The notes beneath the pieces were generated by a model. It was not told the origin of the DNA, ran no database searches, and was given only the letters and a program-made list of their open reading frames with translations. From Arthrobacter_N sp051262515 (GTDB taxonomy: Bacteria; Actinomycetota; Actinomycetes; Actinomycetales; Micrococcaceae): 64,000 nt of DNA. Both the position numbers and the translations under genes were made by a program. Position 1 is the stretch's first letter. Every line of letters begins with the position of its first letter. Location of the stretch: contig NZ_JBIMER010000003.1 of the NCBI RefSeq assembly GCF_051262515.1, forward strand, positions 281,839 to 345,838, in the 5' to 3' direction. This document shows, piece by piece, positions 24,381-32,463 of the stretch.

Positions 24381-25843
24381 GGCAGGTACCCGGAGCAGAC
24401 CGGAGAAACGGGTTTGTCCCGGGTCAGCACCCAGATGCCGTGGTCGTCTTCCGTGACCACGCGGAACCCGAGGTCCGCGGCGCGGTCGAGTGCCTCCCGC
24501 GGCGTGAGCGGTTCCCAACCGCCGAGCTCGTCGGCGTTGAAGTCGATGATCATCCAGGTTGACAGGTCGTCGCCGATGTCGCCGTGCAGGCCGACATACG
24601 TCCGGTCCACCAGGTGGGGTACGGCGGTGTCGGCCGCCTCGACGCAGACGCCGTTGGGGATGAGGTCCACCGCCCGCTGATGGGCTTGCGCAACCACGGG
24701 CATGGACCAGTTCTGGCCGGTCAGCGTGCGCCCGAGCGGAAACACCGCGTGGATGAAGAGCGTGCACACCAGCGCCAGTGCCAACAGGAACGCCGGACCC
24801 CGGACCCGCAGCGATGTCCATCCCCTTCGGCCGATGACCTTCGCCAACACCTGGACTGCCGCCATCAGGAAGATGGGGGCCAGGATCGCATCGTATTGGT
24901 ACACGGGTGCCCACGTGTTCAGCCTGTCGTTGAACAACCGGCTGAGGAGGATCGGCGCGCCGAGAATCACGTAGGGCGAGAAGAACGGCAGGAGTGCGAG
25001 AGGCACGAAACTCATGAGCCACAATAGGACCTTGAGCTCGTGGTCGAACAAGAGGACGACCGTCCTGATCGGATGCGTCAGCATGAACGCGATCGCCGCG
25101 CCGGCCGTGGGTCCCAATGCCGTGTACTGCCAGTAGGACATGGCCTCCGGCGGAGCGAACAGGGGGATCAGGACCGACGTCGTGACCACGTAACCCGCCA
25201 CGCCGACGACGGCGAGGAGAATCGCTTTGCCCCACTGCCGGTGGAAGGCGAGGACCACACCGACCGCGGCCACCGTGATGCCCATGTCCTCCCGGATAAG
25301 CAGCATGGGCAGCGCAAGTCCGACGACGAGCCAATAGCGCCGCCGATCAAAGGCCCAAATCACCCAGGCCATCAGCGGGACGCCAAAAGCGACCTCGTGG
25401 AAGTCCCAGTTGACCATGGCTTGGAAGGGCCACCAGACCAACAGCGCGCAGGACGTCAAGAGCCCACCGACGTGGCCCAGGTGCCTGCGCGCGAAGAGGT
25501 AGACGGGCACTGCCGTGGACACCAGCAGCACGATCATGGCCACGTTGAGCATCCGGGGATCGGGCCACACCCAGTACAGCGGCGCCAGAAGGGCAAGAAC
25601 CGGATGGAAGTGGTCGCCCAAAAGATTGAAGTCCACGCCCTTGACGGGAACGATCGGCGGACGGAACAGGGCATATTGCCGCACGGCCTGATCGAAGATG
25701 CCCAGGTCGTAGCCCTTGGCCTCGAAGTTGCGGAACCTGAGCAGGGAATGCGTCAGGTACAGCAGACAAGCAACCGCCATGGCGGAGCCGAGCTGGAGCT
25801 TGTGGGCGCGCGCGATCGGTCGGTCGGGTAGGTCCACGGGCAT
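24371..25843 (-). CDS. DUF2079 polytopic membrane protein
   Basis: A 490-residue membrane protein with roughly ten hydrophobic segments. The signature GYDLGIFDQAV is followed by NLLGDHFHPVLALLAPLYW, which defines DUF2079; the family is thought to be related to GT-C glycosyltransferases but has no established activity. A C-terminal soluble region (about residues 380-490) ends in ILTRDKPVSPVC. The ATG at 25843 is fixed by a TAGAAT seven bases upstream, again a leaderless arrangement. It is on the opposite strand to the mannosyltransferase operon and converges on it with a 10-base overlap, so shared function is possible but not shown. Confidence 0.85.
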   Translation of the reverse strand: MPVDLPDRPIARAHKLQLGSAMAVACLLYLTHSLLRFRNFEAKGYDLGIFDQAVRQYALFRPPIVPVKGVDFNLLGDHFHPVLALLAPLYWVWPDPRMLNVAMIVLLVSTAVPVYLFARRHLGHVGGLLTSCALLVWWPFQAMVNWDFHEVAFGVPLMAWVIWAFDRRRYWLVVGLALPMLLIREDMGITVAAVGVVLAFHRQWGKAILLAVVGVAGYVVTTSVLIPLFAPPEAMSYWQYTALGPTAGAAIAFMLTHPIRTVVLLFDHELKVLLWLMSFVPLALLPFFSPYVILGAPILLSRLFNDRLNTWAPVYQYDAILAPIFLMAAVQVLAKVIGRRGWTSLRVRGPAFLLALALVCTLFIHAVFPLGRTLTGQNWSMPVVAQAHQRAVDLIPNGVCVEAADTAVPHLVDRTYVGLHGDIGDDLSTWMIIDFNADELGGWEPLTPREALDRAADLGFRVVTEDDHGIWVLTRDKPVSPVCSGYLPYD

Positions 25844-25850
25844 GGCTTCG

Positions 25851-25856
25851 ATTCTA
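25851..25856 (-). promoter_or_regulatory. -10 hexamer TAGAAT, leaderless spacing to the DUF2079 gene
   Basis: TAGAAT, then seven bases, then ATG at 25843; no ribosome site. Confidence 0.5.
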
Positions 25857-25894
25857 GCCGCGCGGCGGCGCAGTCCGGGCACGACCCCGCGCGG

Positions 25895-26611
25895 CTAGCG
25901 GACCGGGGCGATGCCGGTTCGCGCCATGGCGTCGGCGTAGGCCGCCTGCATCTGATCCAGGTGGGCCTGCTGGCGCTCCGCCGATCCGGCGAATGCGCGC
26001 CCGTCCAGGGATTTGACCTTGTACGTCTTGAATCCGCGGCGCCACAGCAGCGGGTTCTGAGTCTTCAGGAGCTGGTCGGCGAGGCGGTGGGCCTCTGTGC
26101 CGTGTGCCACGAGGGCCGAGGCGCGCGGAGCGGCCTTGAGCAACCGCAGCAGCGGCTTGAGGCCCGAGGTGATCTGGTTGGGCTCGAACTTGCCGTTCGG
26201 CTCGTCGCCGACATGCCACGGGGAAACGTTCCACGGCATGAGGTACTGCGGGCGCAGTCCCAGCTGCCACTGCAGGCCCAGCATGCGGGTTCCCGCGTCC
26301 TCGTCGCCCGGGGTGATGAAGCCGGACGGGTCGGCGGAACCCGTATTGGAGAAGAGCGTGATGATCTTGGCCTGGTCGACGTCGTGCATCGGATCCACGT
26401 AGCAAACTGAAGAGGCGGGCCGCAGGGCGGCGGTCTCGTCAAGCAGACGGTTGACGGGAGCGATTTGCTCCTCGTAGCGGCGGTCCCACAACTGGTCGCG
26501 CGACGTTTCCGGGGCAAGGGCTGTCATAAAGGCGAGGATCTCCTGGTTTTTACTGCGGTATCCGCGGACGTCGATTCCGCTGATTGATGGGTGACCGATC
26601 AAGTCGGCCAC
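25895..26611 (-). CDS. Uracil-DNA glycosylase-like superfamily protein
   Basis: A 238-residue protein resembling actinobacterial UDG-fold proteins: SSVCYVDPMHDVDQAKI, LFSNTGSADPSGFITPGDED, WNVSPWHVGD and SALVAHGTEAHR match the spacing of the fold's motifs. The usual catalytic GEAPG-type loop is replaced by SNTGSADPSG, so glycosylase activity is doubtful. The GTG at 26611 is chosen to retain the upstream SISGIDVRGYRSKN segment; the ATG at 26527 is an alternative. It is divergent from the phosphoribosyltransferase gene across 154 bases that contain a perfect 7-3-7 palindrome, suggesting shared control. What substrate it acts on, if any, is unknown. Confidence 0.7.
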   Translation of the reverse strand: MADLIGHPSISGIDVRGYRSKNQEILAFMTALAPETSRDQLWDRRYEEQIAPVNRLLDETAALRPASSVCYVDPMHDVDQAKIITLFSNTGSADPSGFITPGDEDAGTRMLGLQWQLGLRPQYLMPWNVSPWHVGDEPNGKFEPNQITSGLKPLLRLLKAAPRASALVAHGTEAHRLADQLLKTQNPLLWRRGFKTYKVKSLDGRAFAGSAERQQAHLDQMQAAYADAMARTGIAPVR

Positions 26612-26674
26612 GCCGCGGGGACGCCGAGCAGGCGAACCCGGTCCGGAACCACTGCCTGATCGATCTCTTCCATC

Positions 26675-26717
26675 TTACCAACCGTTGGTAACCTTCGGTT
26701 CAGATTGGGTTTACCAA
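26675..26717. promoter_or_regulatory. Operator-like palindrome TTACCAA-CCG-TTGGTAA plus a third TTACCAA copy
   Basis: A perfect 17-bp palindrome (26675-26691) lies between two divergent genes, with another TTACCAA at 26711-26717, 36 bases from the first. The position 64 bases before the UDG-like start and 75 before the phosphoribosyltransferase start fits a shared operator. The regulator is not in the window. Confidence 0.5.
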
Positions 26718-26765
26718 ACCGCGGTGATACTTCCCACGTCCCCGCGGATGCGGGAGAGTGGGAGC

Positions 26766-27449
26766 ATGCGGCGCTTCAAAAACCGCTCTGACGCGGGCAG
26801 GGAGTTGGCCACGGCGCTGTCCCGGCGCGGATTACTGAGCCTGGGTACGGGCGGCGACGGCACCGGCCCGCGGTCCGTCGTCGTGTTCGGTCTGGCGCGC
26901 GGCGGGGTTCCAGTGGCCGCCGAAGTGGCCCGGGCGGCGGGGGTCCCCGTGCGCGCATTGGTGGTCCGCAAGGTCTCCGCTCCGGGTTTCGAGGAGTACG
27001 CGCTGGGGGCCGTCGCGGCATTCGCCGGCGAGGTGGCGGTGGTGCGCAACGCCGGGCAGGACGAAGGACCGGAGTTCGACGCGGCCGTGGCCCGCCAGCT
27101 ACCCGAACTCCAACGCCGCGAGTTGCTCTTCGGGACCGGGGGCTCGGCGCCGGACCTGGCGGACCGCACGGCCGTCCTCGTCGACGACGGACTGGCCACC
27201 GGGGCAACGATGCTGGCCGCGGTGCAGGCGGTTCGCTCCGTCGGTCCGGCCGCAGTCGTGGTCGCCGTCCCGGTGGCGCTGGGGCGGACGCGCGCCCAGG
27301 TCGAAGCGGTTGCCGACGATGTCCTCGCGCTCCAAGAGCCCGCGGGCATGCGGTCCGTGGGAGCGGCCTACGACGACTTCACGCAAACGTCCGAGGGGGA
27401 CGTCCTGACGCTGTTGGGTCTTACCGGCGGGAGCCAGCGCGACACGTAG
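26766..27449 (+). CDS. Phosphoribosyltransferase domain protein
   Basis: A 227-residue type I phosphoribosyltransferase-fold protein. The PRPP-binding signature AVLVDDGLATGATM is intact, and FGLARGGVPVAAEVA near the N-terminus is the usual early loop of this group. The pyrophosphate loop and a specific base-recognition hood cannot be assigned, so the nucleobase or other acceptor is unknown. The ATG at 26766 has a GGGAG ribosome site. The next gene, a RelA/SpoT-domain protein, has an open frame beginning at the very next base after this stop, so the two are very probably one operon. Confidence 0.85.
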   Translation: MRRFKNRSDAGRELATALSRRGLLSLGTGGDGTGPRSVVVFGLARGGVPVAAEVARAAGVPVRALVVRKVSAPGFEEYALGAVAAFAGEVAVVRNAGQDEGPEFDAAVARQLPELQRRELLFGTGGSAPDLADRTAVLVDDGLATGATMLAAVQAVRSVGPAAVVVAVPVALGRTRAQVEAVADDVLALQEPAGMRSVGAAYDDFTQTSEGDVLTLLGLTGGSQRDT

Positions 27450-27512
27450 GTGTTGTTGCTAGTGTTGCCGGAGGTAATCCGGCTTAATGCGACCCGAGGG
27501 GATATCTGGGCC

Positions 27513-28604
27513 TTGGCTACACCATGGGAGCGATTGGACGAGCGGCTGCGCGCGGGCGTCGAGGAGAGCGCCGCGGAGTACGCGCGCGTGCGGCCGTTGT
27601 TGGAGCGGGTCACGGACGACGCCCGCGGAAGGATCCAGGCGATCTTCGCCGAGACGGACGTGCAGCCGCTTTTCATCACGGCCCGAACCAAGTCGGTGGC
27701 ATCGTTCCGCGACAAGGCGTCCCGCACCCTCGAACCATCCGAGGCGGACGACGTGCCGAGCCTCGAGTTCCCGAATCCGCTCCGCGACCTCCACGATCTG
27801 GTGGGGGTGCGCGTCATCGTCAGCCTCCCACACGAGGTCCGCGAGGCGGCGAACCACATCAAGCGGCGCCGAAACGAGTTCGATTGCCGCGCGGACCGGG
27901 AGAAGGACATCGGCTCCGTCGAGTCGGGCACGTACGGCTACTCGAGTCGCCACTTGATTCTGCGAACGCGTCAGAACGAGGTGGTCAAGGGTTACCAGGC
28001 GTCGCTGGGCGAGAACGTGCGCACCACCGGAAACTTCATGTTCGAGGTGCAGATCCGGACGATCCTGGCACACGCCTGGAGCGAGATCGAGCACGACATC
28101 CGCTTCAAGAACGTGGACCACCGCGCATGGAGCCCGTATCTGGACAGGCAGTTCACTGCCACGGCCGCCATGCTCGAGGCCGTTGAATCGACGTTCTCGG
28201 AACTCCATGACCGCTACCGTGCGGTCACCGGATACTGGGACGAGGACGGTGACGGTTCCATGCCATTGGAACCCGAGCGAATCCGCGAGGTGTGGCAGAC
28301 CCTCTTGCCGCACGTGGACCGCAAGACCGACGACGACTGGGGGTGGGCGGCCGAGCTGCTCGCCGCGCACGGGCTGACCACCACGACGCAGTTGGCCGGC
28401 CTGCTGGACGCCGAGGCCATCACGCGCGTCCGCCGCGCGCTGGATCACCGGTATTCGCCGGGTCCCGACCGCCTCTTGGACGATGTTCTGCTCTGGCGCT
28501 TCGGCGAACGCCACATCGAACTCACCGCCGGTGGGGACCGCCAGCGCAAGGAAAGCCTGGCCCGGCGGCTGCGGCAGATGCAGGCCTTCCGCGGGGACGG
28601 CTAG
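27513..28604 (+). CDS. RelA/SpoT-domain alarmone synthetase-like protein with C-terminal extension
   Basis: The synthetase fold of (p)ppGpp enzymes is visible: TARTKSVASFRDKASR (ATP-binding basic stretch), DLVGVRVIVSLP, TYGYSSRHLIL and EVQIRTILAHAWSEIEHDIRFK. There is no HD hydrolase domain and no TGS/ACT domain, so it is a standalone synthetase-type protein. A C-terminal segment of about 120 residues (from MPLEPERIREVW) is not part of the usual small alarmone synthetase. The start is uncertain: TTG at 27513 with an upstream GGGGA gives 363 residues; a GTG at 27450, at the base after the upstream stop, gives 384. Coupled to the phosphoribosyltransferase gene. Product nucleotide unproven. Confidence 0.83.
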   Translation: MATPWERLDERLRAGVEESAAEYARVRPLLERVTDDARGRIQAIFAETDVQPLFITARTKSVASFRDKASRTLEPSEADDVPSLEFPNPLRDLHDLVGVRVIVSLPHEVREAANHIKRRRNEFDCRADREKDIGSVESGTYGYSSRHLILRTRQNEVVKGYQASLGENVRTTGNFMFEVQIRTILAHAWSEIEHDIRFKNVDHRAWSPYLDRQFTATAAMLEAVESTFSELHDRYRAVTGYWDEDGDGSMPLEPERIREVWQTLLPHVDRKTDDDWGWAAELLAAHGLTTTTQLAGLLDAEAITRVRRALDHRYSPGPDRLLDDVLLWRFGERHIELTAGGDRQRKESLARRLRQMQAFRGDG

Positions 28605-28634
28605 CGCGCGTCCGGCCTCCCGGGGCGCGGACGC

Positions 28635-29327
28635 CTACGGGAGGAAACTGAGCGCGAGCGCGCCGTCCGGAAGTGGCTCGACCGCTACGGAAGCCAGCGA
28701 GGCGACGACGACTCCCGCGTCCAGTTCCGCCGCGGGGTATGTTCCCTCGATGGCGAGCGTCCACGCGCCGGACGCGTTTCCCGCCACCACCCCGGCCGGG
28801 GCGTCCTCCATCACCAGGCATGCTGCCGGATCGGCGTCCAGCGCGCGGGCAGCCGCCAGGTAGCCCTCGGGATCCGGCTTGCCGGCGCCGACGTCGTCCG
28901 CAGTCACCATCACCGGCGGTGCCGCGATGCCGACCGCCCGCATCCGGGTGGCCGCCAACTCCCGCGTGCACGACGTGACGATCCCCCAGCCTCCCGCTGG
29001 CAGGCTGTCCAAGAGGTCGCGGACGCCCTCTTTGATATGGATCCCCTCGGTTTCCGCCACCTCCAGTTCCACGATCAGCCTGAGTGCCTCTTCCCTGCGC
29101 GCCGGTTCGACGTGCCGGGCGACCACATCGCGGGCGGGCACGCCGTGGGGATGCTGGCCGTATTCACCGAGTCCCAGCCTGCCGGCCCACTCTCTCCAGC
29201 ACTTTTCCGTGGCTTCCGTGGAATCGATCAAGGTCCCATCGAGGTCGAAGAGGATGGCGTCCAGGGCGAGCGGCCCATGCGCGGGCCACATGCGCGGGCG
29301 GGCGGCGGGTGTGTTGTTCGAACTCAT
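28635..29327 (-). CDS. HAD-superfamily hydrolase, beta-phosphoglucomutase-like subfamily
   Basis: A 230-residue haloacid-dehalogenase-fold phosphatase. Motif I is LFDLDGTLIDST, motif II IVTSCTRELA, motif III around GKPDPEGYLAAA, and motif IV CLVMEDAPAGV, all intact. The cap between motifs I and II is the helical type of sugar phosphatases (YniC/GPP-like), so a small sugar or polyol phosphate is the likely substrate; this is inference. The ATG at 29327 has TACGCT exactly six bases upstream and no ribosome site. It is divergent from an aldo/keto reductase gene that has the same promoter geometry. Confidence 0.9.
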   Translation of the reverse strand: MSSNNTPAARPRMWPAHGPLALDAILFDLDGTLIDSTEATEKCWREWAGRLGLGEYGQHPHGVPARDVVARHVEPARREEALRLIVELEVAETEGIHIKEGVRDLLDSLPAGGWGIVTSCTRELAATRMRAVGIAAPPVMVTADDVGAGKPDPEGYLAAARALDADPAACLVMEDAPAGVVAGNASGAWTLAIEGTYPAAELDAGVVVASLASVAVEPLPDGALALSFLP

Positions 29328-29333
29328 CGGACC

Positions 29334-29339
29334 AGCGTA
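29334..29339 (-). promoter_or_regulatory. -10 hexamer TACGCT, leaderless spacing to the HAD gene
   Basis: TACGCT, then six bases, then ATG at 29327. Confidence 0.45.
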
Positions 29340-29381
29340 GCCGCGGACGCGCCTCCCGACCCGTACGGCGGGCCGGGCGCG

Positions 29382-29387
29382 TAGCAT
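29382..29387 (+). promoter_or_regulatory. -10 hexamer TAGCAT, leaderless spacing to the aldo/keto reductase at 29394
   Basis: TAGCAT, then six bases, then ATG at 29394; divergent from the HAD promoter 42 bases away. Confidence 0.45.
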
Positions 29388-29393
29388 GTCTCC

Positions 29394-30233
29394 ATGCCGA
29401 CCAACCCAGCGCCCGCGCCCCTGATCCAGCTCACCAACGGTGCCACCATGCCGGCCATCGGCCTCGGCACGTACCCGATGGACGACGCCGAGGCGGGCGC
29501 CGCCGTCGTGCACGCGGTGGAGGCCGGCTACCGCCTGATCGACACCGCCGAGAACTACCACAACGAGGAGGGCGTGGGCCAGGGCGTCGCCCGCGCGGGC
29601 ATACCGCGCGCCGAACTGTTCGTGACGACGAAATTCAACCGCGGATGGCACTCCATCGAGGGGGTCCGCACCACCTGGGATCACAGCGCGACCCGTCTTG
29701 GGCTGGACTACATCGATCTGCTGCTCATTCATTGGCCGAACCCGGGGGAGGGCCGTTACATCGAGGCCTGGAAGGGACTCGTGAAGCTGTTGCAGGCGGG
29801 AAAGGTGAAGGCCATCGGCACGTCGAACTTCACTCCCGCGCAGCTGCGGGAAATCATCGACGAGACCGGTGTCGTTCCGGACGTGAACCAGATCCAGCTC
29901 AGCCCCTGGTGGCCGAAGGTCGAGGAGCGGGCCTTCCACGCCGAACACGGCATCGTCACCGAGTCGTGGAGCCCGCTGGGCAAGGGGGGATTGTTGGAGT
30001 CGGAAGCGGTGGTTGCGGCGGCGGGAAAGCATGGTGTGACGCCCGCCCAGGCAGTCCTGAGGTGGCATGTGCAACTCGGACTGGTACCCATCCCCAAGAC
30101 CACCGATCCCGCGCGGATGGCGGAGAACATCGACGTCTTCGGCTTTGAGCTCGGTCCCGCGGACATGGAGGCGATCGGCGCCCTGGCCGGAGATGGGCCG
30201 GACGCGGCGGACCCAATGGCCTTCGGCCACTGA
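29394..30233 (+). CDS. Aldo/keto reductase, 2,5-diketo-D-gluconate reductase-like group
   Basis: A 279-residue NADPH-dependent reductase of the AKR5-like group. The tetrad is visible in YRLIDTAENYHNEEGVG (Asp, Tyr), FVTTKFNRG (Lys) and LLIHWPNP (His). IGTSNFTPAQL, NQIQLSPW and PIPKTTDPARM (coenzyme phosphate binding) are standard for the family. The length is normal. Its substrate is not determinable. The start at 29394 is fixed by the MPAIGLGTY segment close to the N-terminus and by the upstream TAGCAT. It converges on the FMN reductase gene, with a hairpin between them. Confidence 0.92.
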   Translation: MPTNPAPAPLIQLTNGATMPAIGLGTYPMDDAEAGAAVVHAVEAGYRLIDTAENYHNEEGVGQGVARAGIPRAELFVTTKFNRGWHSIEGVRTTWDHSATRLGLDYIDLLLIHWPNPGEGRYIEAWKGLVKLLQAGKVKAIGTSNFTPAQLREIIDETGVVPDVNQIQLSPWWPKVEERAFHAEHGIVTESWSPLGKGGLLESEAVVAAAGKHGVTPAQAVLRWHVQLGLVPIPKTTDPARMAENIDVFGFELGPADMEAIGALAGDGPDAADPMAFGH

Positions 30234-30284
30234 GCCGACGCCCAGAGTGCCGTGGGGATCGCCGGTGGGGACGCCTTGAACGGA

Positions 30285-30333
30285 CCGGGCCGGTGTGCCG
30301 AGAACCCCCAGGATTCTCCGCGCACCGGCCCGG
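30285..30333. terminator. Convergent hairpin between the aldo/keto reductase and FMN reductase genes
   Basis: Arms CCGGGCCGGTG/CACCGGCCCGG (30285-30295 and 30323-30333) pair perfectly, with an inner GAGAA/TTCTC stem. No strong T run on either side, so efficiency is uncertain. Confidence 0.55.
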
Positions 30334-30376
30334 CTGCGGGACGCCGGGCAACCGGCGGCCCTGGGTACGAAGCGGG

Positions 30377-30952
30377 CTAGGCGCTGACGGACGCGGCGTC
30401 GCGCACGTTTTCGAGCGCCTTCGTCCACGGCACCAGCTGGTCGAGCAACGGAGCGAGGGTCTCCGCCGACTGCTCGGTCGGCTTGAACTCGGAGAAGTTC
30501 TCGAAGTCGGTGAAGAGGCTGAACATGCCCGTCTTCTGGACGTGGGCGAGCTGGAGCTCGGACAGGATGCCGCGGAGGTGCTCGGCGGCGCGAACGCCCA
30601 TGGCGGAGCCGTAGGAGACGATGCCGGCGGCCTTGTTGTTGAATTCGGCGTTCAGGTACGACAGCGCGTTGGCCAGGGCCGGGGCGACGCTGTGGTTGTA
30701 CTCGGGGGTGATGAAAACGTATCCGTCGAACTCCGCGATCTTCGCGGCCCAGGCCTGAGTGTGGGCGTTCTGGTAGTTCTGGTACGCGGCCGGGTAGGCC
30801 TCGTCGAGGAGCGGGAGGGAGAAGTCGGCAATATCGACCAGCTCGAACTCGGCGTCGGTACGCAGCTGCGCCTGGGCGAGAACCCATTCGGCAACGCCGC
30901 TGTTGTTGCGGCCCGGACGGGTGCTGCCGGTGATGATGGCGATCTTCGTCAT
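30377..30952 (-). CDS. NADPH-dependent FMN reductase (SsuE/chromate-reductase-like flavoprotein)
   Basis: A 191-residue flavodoxin-fold reductase. The FMN phosphate loop is GSTRPGRNNSGVA, and FITPEYNHSVAPALANALSYL plus KAAGIVSYGSAMGVRA are hallmark segments of the family, which reduces FMN, quinones, azo dyes or chromate with NAD(P)H. The ATG at 30952 has an AGGAGAC ribosome site. It is divergent from an NAD(P)-binding protein gene; the intergenic region has two perfect palindromes that look like MarR-type operators, so redox- or ligand-responsive control is likely. Confidence 0.92.
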   Translation of the reverse strand: MTKIAIITGSTRPGRNNSGVAEWVLAQAQLRTDAEFELVDIADFSLPLLDEAYPAAYQNYQNAHTQAWAAKIAEFDGYVFITPEYNHSVAPALANALSYLNAEFNNKAAGIVSYGSAMGVRAAEHLRGILSELQLAHVQKTGMFSLFTDFENFSEFKPTEQSAETLAPLLDQLVPWTKALENVRDAASVSA

Positions 30953-30975
30953 ATGCGTCTCCTAGGTTCTGGGTG

Positions 30976-31011
30976 GGCGGAATCATTCCGCCTTCAGTTG
31001 ATTCTTCAACT
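30976..31011. promoter_or_regulatory. Two adjacent palindromes upstream of the FMN reductase gene
   Basis: GGCGGAAT-C-ATTCCGCC (30976-30992) is immediately followed by AGTTGA-TTCT-TCAACT (30996-31011), 24-59 bases before the FMN reductase start. The second resembles the TTGAA/TTCAA sites bound by MarR-family redox regulators; assignment is inference. Confidence 0.5.
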
Positions 31012-31088
31012 TTAGGTGCCGACCCCGCATGTGTCAAGCGAACCGGGCATACTGTGGTTCACAGCCCAGGCAACCAAATGGAGGACCC

Positions 31089-31745
31089 ATGAAGACGATC
31101 ATCATCGGAGCGCACGGCAAGGTCGCGCTGTTGCTGTCGCGGGAACTCGCCGCACGTGGGGACGTTGTCACGGGCGTCGTGCGGAATGCCGGGCACGTGG
31201 CCGAGGTCGAAGCCACGGGTGCCACCGCGCTCGTTTTTGACGTGGAACACGCACCAACCGAAGCCATCGCAGATGCACTGGCGGGGCACGACGCCGTCGT
31301 TTGGTCCGCGGGCGCCGGCGGCGGCAATCCGGAACGGACGTACGCGGTGGATCGCGACGCGGCTGTCCGGACCGTCAACGCCGCCGAATCCGCCGGTGTG
31401 CGGCGGTTCGTGATGGTCTCTTTCGCGCACGCGGACGTCGGCCAGCTGGTGCCCCTGGACGATCCGTTCTACCCCTACCAGACGGCGAAAATCGCCGCGG
31501 ACGACCATCTGCGCGCGTCCGCACTGGGCTGGACCATCCTGGGCCCTGGGCGGCTCACCGAGGCGCCGGCATCCGGGAACGTCGGCACCGCCGAGCCCGA
31601 GCGCGGCGCGCCATCGGATACTTCGCGTGCCAACGTCGCGCGCGTGGCCGCCGAGGTTTTGGCCAACGAGTCGACCTTCGGGCGCACGCTCAATTTCGTC
31701 GACGGCGACGTTCCGATGCTTGATTGGCTGGCGCGTCCCGCTTAG
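31089..31745 (+). CDS. NAD(P)-binding Rossmann protein (atypical SDR)
   Basis: A 218-residue protein of the atypical short-chain dehydrogenase group (NmrA/HSCARG-like, YwnB-type). The dinucleotide site is IIIGAHGKVALLL, and RRFVMVSFAHADVG and PYQTAKIAADDHLRAS carry the region where classical SDRs have the catalytic Tyr-x3-Lys. LGWTILGPGRLTEAP is another family landmark. Such proteins often sense redox cofactor state rather than catalyse. The ATG at 31089 has a GGAGGA ribosome site. It is divergent from the FMN reductase and shares its palindrome-containing regulatory region. Confidence 0.87.
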   Translation: MKTIIIGAHGKVALLLSRELAARGDVVTGVVRNAGHVAEVEATGATALVFDVEHAPTEAIADALAGHDAVVWSAGAGGGNPERTYAVDRDAAVRTVNAAESAGVRRFVMVSFAHADVGQLVPLDDPFYPYQTAKIAADDHLRASALGWTILGPGRLTEAPASGNVGTAEPERGAPSDTSRANVARVAAEVLANESTFGRTLNFVDGDVPMLDWLARPA

Positions 31746-31929
31746 CCTCGATCCACCGATCGGCTGGGGGCGCTGATTTGTTTCGTCGCTGGTCGGCGTT
31801 TTTGCTTTCGGGCTGGACTTATCGTCGGGCCTTCCGCCGGGGGTGTTCCACTGTGTTCCTGGTCGGGCCTTTCTCAGGCTGATGGGCGGGTTTCCTACGC
31901 TGCGGCAGGTGGCGCGTGGATGGTGGTGC
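31746..31929. other. 184-bp non-coding stretch next to a truncated MFS gene
   Basis: None of the frames I read on the minus strand continues the truncated transporter. The sequence reads T-rich on the plus strand (CGTTTTTGC, ATTTGTTTCG), unlike its neighbours, and may be the scar of an insertion or deletion. No intact mobile-element gene or terminal repeat is seen. Confidence 0.4.
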
Positions 31930-32397
31930 TCAATGCCTCAAATACTCAAAGAACGCGTGCATCATGGGCAGGACGGTCTTGCCAAGCGCATTTTCAACCG
32001 CCGCGCCCTCGACGTTCATCACGATGTCGTTCACGCTGAACGAAAAGCCAAACACCACGAGTCCGACCGCGGTCAGGGTGGGGGACTCGCCGAGGCCGGC
32101 TGCGAACCCGAGCCCAACCGTGGTTCCTGCCATGGCGAGCATCGCTCTGAGCAAGGCCTTCCGCCCGCCCAGACGCGACAGGATCGAGGGCGCCAGCGCG
32201 AGGCCGAAGATCGAGCCGGCAGAGAGCCCGAACAGTAGTAGGCCGATAGTCGACGTCGAAAGGCCCATGCCGTCGCGAACGGCGGGTATTCGCGAAACCC
32301 AGGTGGCGAATCCCATACCGCACAAAGCGAAGACCGCGAAAACCGCGTTGCGCCAAGCCCGCGTCCCCACGGATCGTGCGCTCAGGGTGATTCGCAC
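31930..32397 (-). pseudogene. Truncated MFS transporter (N-terminal third only)
   Basis: The 155-codon frame starts at a GTG at 32397 with an ideal AGGAGG site and encodes the first four to five membrane helices of a major facilitator: ALCGMGFATWVSRIPAVRDGMGLSTSTIGL, SRLGGRKALLRA in the 2-3 loop and a VNDIVMNVEGAAVE segment typical of YbjJ/fucose-permease-like MFS proteins. It then stops at FFEYLRH, where relatives continue for about 250 more residues. I see no continuation of MFS sequence in the next 184 bases. It is therefore a 3'-truncated remnant; transport function is unlikely. Confidence 0.75.
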
Positions 32398-32463
32398 GGA
32401 GTACCTCCTGACGGCAGCGTGTATGGATGGGTCGCTTGCGGACGGATCCTGGACACGCGGAGC

